Below, in pieces: positions 5,556-13,699 of a stretch of DNA of 15,380 nucleotides. Every line of letters starts with the position of its first letter. Positions within the stretch are counted from its first letter, which is position 1. The notes below the pieces were generated by a model. It ran no database searches and was not told where the DNA came from. It saw nothing but the letters and a program-made list of their open reading frames with translations. Position numbers and translations under genes: made by a program. The stretch spans positions 1 to 15,380 of the forward strand of contig CALPQG020000016.1 in assembly GCA_943325655.2 (NCBI GenBank), read 5' to 3'. The DNA is from Bifidobacterium breve. Lineage in GTDB: Bacteria > Bacteroidota > Bacteroidia > Cytophagales > UBA9547.

Positions 5556-7964
5556 ATGAAAATGATTGATAATAATGCATTTGATAATACTGACAATAGC
5601 AGTGTCGATGATGATGATAGTTTCTTAAATGACCTTGATTTTATAAAGCTTTTAATTGTAGCCAAAACAAATTTACATTGGTTAATTTTGATTGTCTCGA
5701 TTGGGCTATTTGCAGCTTATGGCTATAACAGGTATTCACAACCCGTTTTTGAATCTTCCTCTACCATTAAATTAGATATCAAAAGTGATGCAAGTGCGTT
5801 GGGTTTTGGAGCAACAGAAAACGTGAATGCCAATTTATCGGGAGAGGTAGAATTGATACAATCCAAATTAATTCATGAAAGGGCGCTTTCATTGTTGAAC
5901 ATGGAGGTGTCTTATTTTGCAGAAGGGAATATTAATTCTCAGGAATTGTATAGATCTTCCCCATTTAGGGTTTCTTTTGAACTTAAAAACCCAGCGATAT
6001 ACGACCAAAAAATAAATGTTAATATTATCAACAATAAGTCGTTTTACCTTGGATATGATTTGAATGGTGAGTTTGTTGAAAAAAAGTATTATTTCGGACA
6101 GGCTATTGAAAACAATGATTTTAAGTTTGTAATTTTTAGAGACAAATTTGCTGGAAATTTAGACGGTTCTTTTTCATTTGTAATTAATAGTCAGGATGCT
6201 TTGTTAGGATATATTGCTAAAAATATTGCTGTATCGGTGATTAATTCAGCGGCTAATACTATACAAATTGCTTTTAAAGATCACAATGGCTTAAAGTCAA
6301 AAGATGTAATTCAAGCGATAGACTCTGTTTATTTGATTGAGTCTTTACAAAGGAAATTCAAAGCTCAGGAACAAACTATCGGTTTTTTGAATGAACAATT
6401 AGCCATAACTGAAAGGAATTTAAATGAATATGAAAATAAGTTAGAGAATTTTACCAGAGTAAATAAAACGACAAGTATCTCTGGAGAGGTGGGTAGAGTT
6501 TTGGCTCATGGAGAAGAATTGAAATTAAAGCTCGCGGAATCAAAAGTTCAAATGTCTGTTTTAGATCAATTGAAAGGTTTAATGTTGAAGAATGAAAGTG
6601 TCAAACAACACCTTCCAACACTTTCTGCCTTACCAGATGTTCAAATTACGAATGGAATTTTGCAATTGAATAAATTGCAACAGGACAAAGAGAAATTGTT
6701 AGCTACGAGTAAATCAACCACTTTTGCTGCTAAAAATAAAGAAATTGAAATCGAAAATGTAAAAAATGCCTTGTTAGAATTAATTCTTCAAAACAAAAAA
6801 TTACTCTATGAGGCCATTATAGATATCAATAACAAAATACTTGAAGAAGAAAATACTTTTTACAAACTTCCATCTAAAGAAACTGAACTTACAAGGCTAA
6901 AACGATTTTATAGCTTGTATGAGAAATTTTATTTAATGTTAATAGATAGAAAAGCAGAATATGGAATGACCAAAGCGGGTGCCGTTGCTGAATTCATTGT
7001 ACTTGCCCAACCTGTGATTTCTAAAATGCCAATTTCTCCCAAAAAAGCTACTGCATACATGATTGGTGGTGGTATTGGCTTAGCATTGGGTTTGTTTTTA
7101 ATATTTTTTAAGTATTTATCACACAATACAATCAACAATGTGGGAGAGTTAGAAAAAGCTACCATTGCTCCTGTATTAGGATTTGTACCCGTATTTGATA
7201 AAGCAATGGATGTGTCTCGACTTGTTGTGGATAAAAATCCTAAATCTCCTGTAATTGAAGCGTTGCGGTCCATTCGAACGAACTTGGAGTTTTTATCTTC
7301 TGATAAAAATAAAAAATTAATATCTGTTACTTCTACGATAAGTGGGGAAGGTAAAACTTTCGTTGCCATAAATTTAGGCGGTGTAATTGCATTTTCTGGA
7401 ACAAGGGTGGTGATTATTGATATGGATATGCGAAAACCTAAAATCAATGTTGGTTTTGGGGTGGACAATGATAAGGGTATGAGTACAATACTCATCGGTA
7501 AACATAGGGTGGAGGATTGTATCCACCGTTCAACAATTGATACACTCGATTTTATTACCTCTGGTCCAACACCTCCAAATCCATCAGAGTTGATTTTGAA
7601 ACCTGAGTTTGACGAAGTGATGACCTACCTAAAATCGAGGTATGATATCATTATTATAGATACTCCTCCAGTTGGGTTGGTTACAGATGGTATTCTTGTC
7701 ATGAGAAAAGTCGATCTTCCTATTTATGTGGTAAGGGCAGAATATTCTAAAAAAGGATTTGAAAAAAATATCAACAAACTTGTACGTCAGCATGGGTTTA
7801 AAAATCTTTCTGTAATTTTGAATGCATTTAACAATATGCTTGGAAGTTATGGTTATGGTTACCAGTATGGTTATGGCTATGGTTATGGCTATTATGGTGA
7901 AAATGAAAAGGAGGAAGAAAGTTTCTTCTCTAAAATTATGGATTTTTTTAGAAGACGTAAATAA
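5556..7964 (+). CDS. Wzc-type polysaccharide co-polymerase with C-terminal tyrosine autokinase domain
   Basis: This 802-aa inner-membrane protein controls chain length and export by cycles of autophosphorylation. Order: acidic cytoplasmic N-terminus (DNTDNSSVDDDDS), TM1 (about 42-56), a large periplasmic Wzz-like region with coiled-coil-prone segments (about 270-455), a GNVR-like stretch with ETELTRLKRFYSLYEKFY, TM2 (about 501-520), then a BY-kinase domain. The kinase shows the EALRSIRTNLEFL lead-in, Walker A S596-GEGKT601 with Lys600, Walker A' (VVIIDMD, Asp622 and Asp624), and Walker B (IIIIDTPP, Asp702). The C-terminus is a Tyr cluster (nine Tyr in 765-780), the usual autophosphorylation tail, followed by an acidic patch and a basic end (FFRRRK). 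The single-chain architecture is as in proteobacterial Wzc, not the split CpsC/CpsD of Firmicutes. It follows the export lipoprotein by 2 nt and its TAA overlaps the phosphatase ATG by one base. Confidence 0.94.
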   Translation: MKMIDNNAFDNTDNSSVDDDDSFLNDLDFIKLLIVAKTNLHWLILIVSIGLFAAYGYNRYSQPVFESSSTIKLDIKSDASALGFGATENVNANLSGEVELIQSKLIHERALSLLNMEVSYFAEGNINSQELYRSSPFRVSFELKNPAIYDQKINVNIINNKSFYLGYDLNGEFVEKKYYFGQAIENNDFKFVIFRDKFAGNLDGSFSFVINSQDALLGYIAKNIAVSVINSAANTIQIAFKDHNGLKSKDVIQAIDSVYLIESLQRKFKAQEQTIGFLNEQLAITERNLNEYENKLENFTRVNKTTSISGEVGRVLAHGEELKLKLAESKVQMSVLDQLKGLMLKNESVKQHLPTLSALPDVQITNGILQLNKLQQDKEKLLATSKSTTFAAKNKEIEIENVKNALLELILQNKKLLYEAIIDINNKILEEENTFYKLPSKETELTRLKRFYSLYEKFYLMLIDRKAEYGMTKAGAVAEFIVLAQPVISKMPISPKKATAYMIGGGIGLALGLFLIFFKYLSHNTINNVGELEKATIAPVLGFVPVFDKAMDVSRLVVDKNPKSPVIEALRSIRTNLEFLSSDKNKKLISVTSTISGEGKTFVAINLGGVIAFSGTRVVIIDMDMRKPKINVGFGVDNDKGMSTILIGKHRVEDCIHRSTIDTLDFITSGPTPPNPSELILKPEFDEVMTYLKSRYDIIIIDTPPVGLVTDGILVMRKVDLPIYVVRAEYSKKGFEKNINKLVRQHGFKNLSVILNAFNNMLGSYGYGYQYGYGYGYGYYGENEKEEESFFSKIMDFFRRRK
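7848..7898 (+). repeat. In-frame Tyr-Gly hexanucleotide repeat in the kinase tail
   Basis: Near-identical 6-bp units (TATGGT or TATGGC) encode the pattern YGYGYQYGYGYGYGYYG, with one interrupting Gln codon and one TAC. Since each unit is two codons, gain or loss of units keeps the frame and changes only the number of tail tyrosines. Confidence 0.75.
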
Positions 7965-8701
7965 TGGGTTTATTTGACGCTATTTTTGGTTCTAAGGCTA
8001 TTCAAGACAATATCTTGGTAGATATGCATTCCCATATTCTTCCTGGGATTGATGATGGTGCTCAAAATAGTGATGAGTCAATATGTATGATTCAACATTT
8101 GTTTGATCATGGGAAAAAGAAGTTAATTATGACACCCCACATTATGGGTGGAGTATATAACAATACGCCTGAAAGTGTTGCCACTGTTTTAGAAAATCTT
8201 AAAATTGAAGTTGCAAAAAAGGAAATTGATATACAACTTGAGGCTGCTGCAGAATATTATTTGGATGAAGCTTTCGTAGAAAAATTAGAAAAGGAAGAAC
8301 CATTATTGTGTTTTGGTGAAAAAAAATATGTATTGTTTGAGACGTCTTATATGAACAGTTCTCCTTTGTATAACAATGCAGTTTTTTTAATGAAAACCCA
8401 GGGTTATAGTCCTGTTCTCGCTCATCCTGAAAGGTATTTATATGCTTACCCCAATTTTGAAACTTACGTTAATCTATTAGAAAGGGGGGTATTGTTTCAA
8501 TTAAATACCAATTCTTTAACTGGATATTATTCTTTGCAAGCTCAGAAAATGGCAGAGAAGCTGATTGATCATGGCATGGTACATTTTATTGGTACGGATT
8601 GTCATAAAATGAAACACCTTCAAAATCTTGAAAAAGTTACCAAGTTGAAGTATTTTAAAAAGTTAATGGATTTACCATTATTAAATAATTCCTTACTTTA
8701 G
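7964..8701 (+). CDS. CpsB/YwqE-type PHP-domain protein-tyrosine phosphatase
   Basis: This 245-aa PHP-fold metal-dependent phosphatase is predicted to remove phosphate from the tyrosine tail of the kinase encoded just upstream. Metal-binding motifs: D20-MHSH24, the PGIDDGA signature (27-33), TPH59I, E97 in AAAEYY, H154 in AHPERY, and D212-CH214 in GTDCH. Together these fit the YwqE/CpsB family better than PHP polymerase or histidinol-phosphatase relatives. The short N-terminal segment MGLFDAIFGS is amphipathic and may contact the membrane or the kinase. The ATG overlaps the kinase TAA by one base, so the two are probably made in a fixed ratio. Low-molecular-weight Wzb phosphatases, usual partners of Wzc in Proteobacteria, are not seen here. 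Confidence 0.93.
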   Translation: MGLFDAIFGSKAIQDNILVDMHSHILPGIDDGAQNSDESICMIQHLFDHGKKKLIMTPHIMGGVYNNTPESVATVLENLKIEVAKKEIDIQLEAAAEYYLDEAFVEKLEKEEPLLCFGEKKYVLFETSYMNSSPLYNNAVFLMKTQGYSPVLAHPERYLYAYPNFETYVNLLERGVLFQLNTNSLTGYYSLQAQKMAEKLIDHGMVHFIGTDCHKMKHLQNLEKVTKLKYFKKLMDLPLLNNSLL

Positions 8702-8712
8702 AACTCTCGTTC

Positions 8713-9675
8713 ATGGTATTTCTTACAGGCATTACTGGACTCGTTGGAAGTTTTATAGCTGATTTTTTAGTCCATAATGGGTATCAGGTTAAAGCGCTTA
8801 TTCGCAATGCAACCAATCAGAAATTCTTAAATCCAAACATTACTTTTATTGAAGGGGATTTGTTAGATCCTTTACTACTCAACCATGAAATTGATGGTTG
8901 TGAGTATGTGATACACTGTGCTGCCATTATTTCATTTTCAAGTAACAAGATTAATGACATGATGTTGGTGAATATTGAAGGCACTAAAAACATAGTGAAT
9001 GCATCCATATTAAATAAGGTAAAAAAACTGGTTCATATCAGTTCCATTGCGGCTATTGGAAGGGATCCTAAAACCTTGACCATTACAGAAAATGCACAAT
9101 GGACGGAATCAACTCTAAATACCAATTATGCAAAATCTAAATATTTGTCCGAATTGGAAGTTTGGAGGGGAACAGAAGAAGGTTTGGATACAATAATTCT
9201 AAATCCATCAGTGGTGCTTGGTGTCGGAAACTGGAACAAAAGCAGTAGTAAACTTTTTAAATATGTTTTTGATGAAAAACCTTTTTATACCAAAGGAAAT
9301 ATCAACATCGTTGATGTAAGAGACCTTGCAGCCATTGTTGTGAAAGCCTTAAGCAGTACTAAAACAAACGAAAGGTATATCGTATCCAATGCTGTGGTCA
9401 CGTACAAATCATTTTTTGATCAAATGGCAAAGAGGTTCAATAAAAAATCTCCTCAAATTTTAGTAACGCCATGGATGGCTGCAATTGCTTGGAGGGTTGA
9501 AGGGATAAAAGCATTTTTTACCCAAAAAGAACCTTTGGTGACCAAAGAAACGGCACATCAATCCCAGTCTGCTTTTGTGTATGTCAACGAAAAAGTCATT
9601 GCTGATTTTAACCACCAATTTATTCCTCTATCAGATACGCTCGATTGGGCATGCCAAGCTTATTTGGCCAAATAG
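8713..9675 (+). CDS. NAD(P)-dependent extended short-chain dehydrogenase/epimerase
   Basis: This 320-aa Rossmann enzyme of the extended SDR class has the nucleotide motif TG6xxG9xxG12 at its very N-terminus, Asp49 in the GDLLD segment, the active-site Ser110/111 (HISSIAAIG) and Y139-AKSK143. The middle (LNPSVVLGVGNW, VDVRDLAAIVVKAL) resembles dihydroflavonol-4-reductase/3-beta-HSD-like proteins more than classical UDP-sugar epimerases, so the substrate could be a sugar nucleotide, a lipid or a small ketone. The ATG at 8713 starts two residues before the first beta strand; no earlier start fits. It begins 11 nt after the phosphatase stop, so co-transcription with the capsule genes is likely, but position alone does not prove a role in polysaccharide synthesis. 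Confidence 0.85.
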   Translation: MVFLTGITGLVGSFIADFLVHNGYQVKALIRNATNQKFLNPNITFIEGDLLDPLLLNHEIDGCEYVIHCAAIISFSSNKINDMMLVNIEGTKNIVNASILNKVKKLVHISSIAAIGRDPKTLTITENAQWTESTLNTNYAKSKYLSELEVWRGTEEGLDTIILNPSVVLGVGNWNKSSSKLFKYVFDEKPFYTKGNINIVDVRDLAAIVVKALSSTKTNERYIVSNAVVTYKSFFDQMAKRFNKKSPQILVTPWMAAIAWRVEGIKAFFTQKEPLVTKETAHQSQSAFVYVNEKVIADFNHQFIPLSDTLDWACQAYLAK

Positions 9676-9683
9676 TTTTTTTA
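9661..9683 (+). terminator. Possible weak terminator overlapping the SDR stop codon
   Basis: TATTTGGCCAAATA (9661-9674) is a perfect 14-nt palindrome, folding as five A-T pairs around GGCC. A T-rich run follows at 9676-9682. The stem is short and AT-only, and includes the last codons and part of the stop, so strength is doubtful. Confidence 0.3.
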
Positions 9684-9686
9684 TTA

Positions 9687-9718
9687 TTTGATTAAAAACT
9701 TTAATTGAATTAAATTCA
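9687..9718 (+). promoter_or_regulatory. Possible promoter for the TPR-comA-aroE-GT2 operon
   Basis: TTTG (9687-9690) and TAAATTCA (9711-9718, two mismatches to TAnnTTTG) are 20 nt apart, and the second box ends 19 nt before the ATG at 9738. This is the only substantial gap upstream of the operon (62 nt). The match is partial. Confidence 0.3.
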
Positions 9719-9737
9719 GCTTCGTTTAAAATGCCGT

Positions 9738-11135
9738 ATGTCAAAACCTCAAAATGATTCAGAACAAAGAAAACAATTTGTTAAGCAATATGAAAATATG
9801 CTGCTTAGCAATGAGTTTTATTTTTTTGATTTGAATGTTTTTGAAGAAATTATAGATTATTATGGCGAAAATGGATTGTATGATGCCGCTTTAAAAGCTT
9901 GTGCATTTGCCATGAAACAGTACCCACATGCATTTGAATTTAAAATCTCCAAAGCACAAATTTTAGCCAATCTTGGTCAAATGCCTGAGGCTTTGGCCTT
10001 GCTTGAAGAAGCACAGGTGTATCAACCCAATAATGCGGATTTGCTTTTTGTGAAAGCTATCATTTTGGCACAATCAGGTCAATACCAATTGGCCATTGAT
10101 ATTCTTATTGATTTGGAAGATAATTTTTATGACAAAGATACTTGCTTTTTTCAATTGGGAATGACTTACCAAATGTGGGGGAAATTTGACCTGGCTATTG
10201 AAAATTATAAAAAAGTAATTGCAGTAAATCGAAGCCACGAGGAAGCATTGTACGAACTTGCCTTCTGCCTAGACATCACCGATCAATTGGAAAATAGTGT
10301 TACCTATTACGAGCAATTTATTGATCAGGAACCGTATTCACATGATGCCTGGTACAATTTGGGCATCATTTACAACAAACTTGGACTTTTCGAAAAAGCA
10401 ATTCAGGCGTATGAATATGCCGTTGCCATCAAAGAAGATTTTATTTCTGCCCATTATAATATGGGGAATACCTATTTTAATATGGAACAGTACCTCGATG
10501 CACTCACTTGTTATAAGGTTGCAGAGGTAAACGAAGATCCCAATGCAGAAACCACTTGTTGTATTGGTGCATGTTTTGAAAAATTAAAACAATACGACAA
10601 AGCCATTAAATACTACCGTCAGGCGATTAAATTAGACAGTTTATATGATGATGCTTGGTTTGGAGTAGGTGTTTGTTTACATTGTCAAAATAAATCATTT
10701 GAAGCACTTCACTTTTTTAAAAAAGCAGTGGATTTGAATGAGTTAAACCCTGACTATTGGATGGTTTTAGGCGAAGCAGAATATACCGTTGGAAATCCCG
10801 TTTCTGCAATCGAAGCTTATGACCAGGCATGTAACCTCAATCCATTTAATCCAAATGCATGGATTAAATATTCCTTAATTTATTATGATTTAGGCGAATA
10901 TGAGAAAGCTTTAGAGATGGTAAAGCTTGGTATTGAGGAACTTCCCGACAATGGCTTGTTATATTACCACGCAGTGGTTTATTTAATTAATGCAGGATTT
11001 TATAAAGAAGCATTTAATTATCTAGAAAATGCGTTATTTTTGGATTTCCAAAATCATACGATCTTGTTTGATTACTTTAAAGACCTCGAAATCCAAAAAG
11101 CAATTTTCAAGATTATAGAACAGTTCAGAAATTAA
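9738..11135 (+). CDS. Tetratricopeptide repeat protein
   Basis: This 465-aa protein is made almost wholly of TPR units, helix-turn-helix repeats of about 34 residues that form a protein-binding superhelix. Repeats are recognisable by the W/Y-LG-A-Y...A-P pattern, for example DAWYNLGIIYNKLGLFEKAIQAYEYA, ISAHYNMGNTYFNMEQYLDALTCY, DAWFGVGVCLHCQNKSFEALHFFKKA and NAWIKYSLIYYDLGEYEKALEMV (about residues 205-400). There is no signal peptide, membrane segment or enzymatic domain, so a cytoplasmic scaffold or adaptor is inferred. From memory, TPR proteins of this type recur near comA-like and aroE genes in Bacteroidota, but the partner is unknown. It ends 7 nt before the ComA-family gene, so the two are almost certainly co-transcribed. 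Confidence 0.88.
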   Translation: MSKPQNDSEQRKQFVKQYENMLLSNEFYFFDLNVFEEIIDYYGENGLYDAALKACAFAMKQYPHAFEFKISKAQILANLGQMPEALALLEEAQVYQPNNADLLFVKAIILAQSGQYQLAIDILIDLEDNFYDKDTCFFQLGMTYQMWGKFDLAIENYKKVIAVNRSHEEALYELAFCLDITDQLENSVTYYEQFIDQEPYSHDAWYNLGIIYNKLGLFEKAIQAYEYAVAIKEDFISAHYNMGNTYFNMEQYLDALTCYKVAEVNEDPNAETTCCIGACFEKLKQYDKAIKYYRQAIKLDSLYDDAWFGVGVCLHCQNKSFEALHFFKKAVDLNELNPDYWMVLGEAEYTVGNPVSAIEAYDQACNLNPFNPNAWIKYSLIYYDLGEYEKALEMVKLGIEELPDNGLLYYHAVVYLINAGFYKEAFNYLENALFLDFQNHTILFDYFKDLEIQKAIFKIIEQFRN

Positions 11136-11142
11136 TACACCT

Positions 11143-11898
11143 ATGAATTTCAAATTAAATAACATTCCAGAAAGGGCATTGAAACCAAGAACGCAAGGGT
11201 ATACAATGGCGATGGACAAAGGGTTAAGTGTAAGAGAAGCAGAAGATTTCATGAGCATTGCAAGTGATTTCGTTGATATCGTTAAGCTTGGCTGGGGCAC
11301 TTCATTTGTAACCAAAACGCTAAGAGAAAAATTAGCGGTGTACAAAGAAGCTGGAATTCCTGTTTATTTTGGAGGTACTTTATTTGAAGCATTCATCGTT
11401 CGTGGACAGTTTGACGATTACCGTAAAATGTTGGATGAATTTGATTTGCACTATGCAGAGGTTTCTGATGGTTCTATCGAGATCGATCATGATATTAAAT
11501 GTGAGTACATCAGAAAATTAGCTACGCAGGTAACTGTTCTTTCTGAAGTTGGCTCTAAAGACGATACGGTAATCATTCCTCCTTACAAATGGATAGAATT
11601 GATGCAAAAAGAATTGGATGCTGGCGCATGGAAAGTAATTGGAGAAGCACGTGAAGGGGGTAATGTTGGTTTGTTCAGGTCTTCTGGTGAAGTAAGGTCT
11701 GGTTTGGTAGACGAAATTTTGACCAAAATTCCAAGTGAAAAAATCATTTGGGAAGCACCTCAAAAATCGCAACAAGTGTGGTTTATAAAATTATTAGGAA
11801 CCAATGTTAACCTAGGCAATATTGCTCCAAATGAAGTGATTCCTTTAGAGACGATTCGTATAGGTTTAAGAGGAGATACATTCAGTTATTTTTTATAA
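11143..11898 (+). CDS. Phosphosulfolactate synthase (ComA) family protein
   Basis: ComA adds sulfite to phosphoenolpyruvate to give (R)-phosphosulfolactate, the first step of coenzyme M synthesis in methanogens. This 251-aa TIM-barrel homologue keeps the family blocks: VKLGWGTS (47-54), YFGGTLFE (75-82), EVSDGSIEI (106-114), SEVGSKD (134-140), GEAREGGNVG (167-176), WEAPQKSQQVWFI (203-215) with LLGTNVNLGNI (217-227), and LETIRIGLRGDTF (235-247). Full length, no damage. A bacteroidete would not make coenzyme M by the methanogen route; a sulfolactate- or cysteate-derived product such as a sulfonolipid headgroup is one possibility, but no other gene of such a pathway is here. It sits 7 nt after the TPR gene and 8 nt before aroE. 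Family membership is confident; the reaction in this organism is inferred. Confidence 0.9.
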   Translation: MNFKLNNIPERALKPRTQGYTMAMDKGLSVREAEDFMSIASDFVDIVKLGWGTSFVTKTLREKLAVYKEAGIPVYFGGTLFEAFIVRGQFDDYRKMLDEFDLHYAEVSDGSIEIDHDIKCEYIRKLATQVTVLSEVGSKDDTVIIPPYKWIELMQKELDAGAWKVIGEAREGGNVGLFRSSGEVRSGLVDEILTKIPSEKIIWEAPQKSQQVWFIKLLGTNVNLGNIAPNEVIPLETIRIGLRGDTFSYFL

Positions 11899-11906
11899 GT
11901 AGTCGC

Positions 11907-12662
11907 ATGAGAGTATTCGGCTTGATAGGTTTTCCTTTAACACATTCTTTTTCAAAGAAATATTTTACCGAAAAATTTGAAAACGAGCATATTCCTGATT
12001 GTGTATATGAGTTGTTTGAAGTAGAAACATTGCGTCGAATCAATTTTGATAAACTTAAAGCTGACAATCCTGAAGTTGCAGGTTTTAATGTAACCATTCC
12101 ACATAAACAAAACATCCTGCCTTTGTTGGATAGGTTTGATAGTTCTGCTTCACTGGTGGGAGCGGTGAATGTGGTTAAAAAAGAAGGTGAAGAATGGGTT
12201 GGTTACAACTCAGATTATTATGGCTTTATGGAATCTCTCCAAAGATTTTTGCCAACTGATTTTAAAGGAATCAAAGCCCTGGTGCTAGGAACTGGTGGTG
12301 CTTCTAAAGCAGTTGAAGCGGCTTTGCATACACTGGATATTCCCTATTCGTTGGTTTCAAGAACAGCCATTTCCGGCATTCAAAATCCAGTATTGGGTTA
12401 TGATGAATTGACCTCGGCCATTATTGAAAACCACCAGTTGATCATCAATACTTCTCCTCTAGGAATGTATCCCAATATTGATACTTGCCCGGCTTTACCA
12501 TATCAATCTATTACTTCCAATCATTTTTTATTTGATTTGCTGTATAACCCTGCCGAAACTTTGTTTTTGAAAAAAGGGAAAGCACAGGGTGCAAAAACGC
12601 AGTTTGGATTAGAGATGCTGCATTTACAGGCAGAAAAAGCCTGGGAAATTTGGAATCAATAA
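11907..12662 (+). CDS. aroE: Shikimate dehydrogenase
   Basis: AroE reduces 3-dehydroshikimate to shikimate with NADPH in the aromatic amino acid pathway. The 251-aa protein has substrate-binding Ser14 and Ser16 (PLTHSFS), N61-VTIPHK67 with catalytic Lys67, GAVNVV (Asn88), catalytic Asp103 in YNSDYYG, the nucleotide loop G128-TGGAS133, SRT (151-153) in the position of the NADP-phosphate-binding NRT motif, DLLYNP, and the C-terminal FGLEMLHLQA with Gln241. It is slightly shorter than the E. coli enzyme (about 270 aa), as is common in this phylum. It starts 8 nt after the ComA-family stop and ends 4 nt before the GT2 start. No other aro gene is nearby, so the operon is not an aromatic biosynthesis cluster. 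Confidence 0.95.
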   Translation: MRVFGLIGFPLTHSFSKKYFTEKFENEHIPDCVYELFEVETLRRINFDKLKADNPEVAGFNVTIPHKQNILPLLDRFDSSASLVGAVNVVKKEGEEWVGYNSDYYGFMESLQRFLPTDFKGIKALVLGTGGASKAVEAALHTLDIPYSLVSRTAISGIQNPVLGYDELTSAIIENHQLIINTSPLGMYPNIDTCPALPYQSITSNHFLFDLLYNPAETLFLKKGKAQGAKTQFGLEMLHLQAEKAWEIWNQ

Positions 12663-12666
12663 ACGC

Positions 12667-13578
12667 ATGAATCTGCCTCTGGTAACCGTGATTTGTTTGA
12701 GTTACAACCATGAACGGTTTGTAGAAGATGCAATTTTATCGGTGATCAACCAAACCTATTCCAACATTCAACTGATTGTTGTCGATGATTTTAGTGATGA
12801 CAATACGGTGGCAATTATCAAATCCATTGCCCACAAACATCCTTCAATACAAACCTTATTTTTAGCCTATAACCATGGCAATTGCAAGGCGTTTAATTTA
12901 GCACTTCAACATGCGACAGGGGAATACATCATTGATTTTGCTACCGACGATTTGATGTTGCCTCAGCGCATTGAGGAACAAGTTGCTTTTTTCGAAAAGC
13001 AAGATCAAAAGGTAGGTGTAATATTTTCCAATGCGGAGTTCATTGATGAAATTGGTAATGTCCTTGGAGTACATGCGGAACCCAATACTTATGTTCCTCA
13101 AGGGGATGTTTTTAGTGAAGTATTGCGTCATTATTTTATTTGTCCTCCAACCATCATAGTTAAAAAACAGGTGTTTGATGCACTTTCCGGGTACGATGAA
13201 GCATTGGCGTATGAAGATTTTGATTTTTGGGTGAGGGCTTCCCGGCGATTTCATTTTTCGTATCAACATGATGTGCTCACCAAGCGAAGGATTGTAAAAA
13301 AGTCTTTGGCCAATTCATTTTCATCGTCAGCAAAGATGAACAATAGTACCCGTATGGTTTGTGAAAAGGCATATTTACTTTGTAAAACCAAGACGGAGTT
13401 TGAAGCATTGCAAGTAAGGGTAAATTATGAATTGTGCTATGCTTTCAGGAATAAACACTGGAATGTGGTTTCCAGCTACTCGCCTTTGTTAGTGGAATTA
13501 GAAATGCTATCCTTCAAAAATAGGTTGTTTGTTTTCTTAGCAAAATGTTTTTTGAAGTTCAACTGGTTTAAAAACTGA
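12667..13578 (+). CDS. GT2-family glycosyltransferase
   Basis: This 303-aa protein has an N-terminal GT-A domain: VTVICLSYNHERFVEDAILSV, then IQLIVVDDFSDDNT (nucleotide-binding Asp), and the metal-site region DFATDDLMLP (about 91-100) in place of a simple DXD. The segment YEDFDFWVRASR (about 177-188) resembles the ED-containing acceptor region of GT2 enzymes. There is no membrane segment; the C-terminus is basic and hydrophobic (FLAKCFLKFNWFKN) and may bind the membrane. The donor and acceptor are unknown; a surface-glycan role is the usual expectation. It follows aroE by only 4 nt, with ATG at 12667, so it is the last gene of the TPR-comA-aroE operon. No clear terminator follows within the 121-nt gap to the next gene. 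Confidence 0.87.
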   Translation: MNLPLVTVICLSYNHERFVEDAILSVINQTYSNIQLIVVDDFSDDNTVAIIKSIAHKHPSIQTLFLAYNHGNCKAFNLALQHATGEYIIDFATDDLMLPQRIEEQVAFFEKQDQKVGVIFSNAEFIDEIGNVLGVHAEPNTYVPQGDVFSEVLRHYFICPPTIIVKKQVFDALSGYDEALAYEDFDFWVRASRRFHFSYQHDVLTKRRIVKKSLANSFSSSAKMNNSTRMVCEKAYLLCKTKTEFEALQVRVNYELCYAFRNKHWNVVSSYSPLLVELEMLSFKNRLFVFLAKCFLKFNWFKN

Positions 13579-13669
13579 CAAACATCGCTTTTTGCACTTA
13601 GCCAATAATTATTTATAATTTTCTGCTAAATATTTTTTATAATGCTATAAATTATTAGAATTTTTATAC

Positions 13670-13677
13670 TAGATTTG
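13670..13677 (+). promoter_or_regulatory. Possible -7 promoter box for the GH18-like gene
   Basis: TAGATTTG fits TAnnTTTG at all defined positions, 22 nt before the ATG at 13700 and 34 nt before the ATG at 13712. No convincing -33 TTG is seen. The AT-rich gap 13579-13699 holds no other feature I can support. Confidence 0.4.
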
Positions 13678-13699
13678 TTCAAAGTTAAAACCTTTCCCT

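Noticed and set aside
6929..7495. 188-codon reverse-strand ORF inside the kinase gene
   Set aside because: It is antisense to the conserved kinase domain and its translation has no recognisable motif; a compositional shadow.
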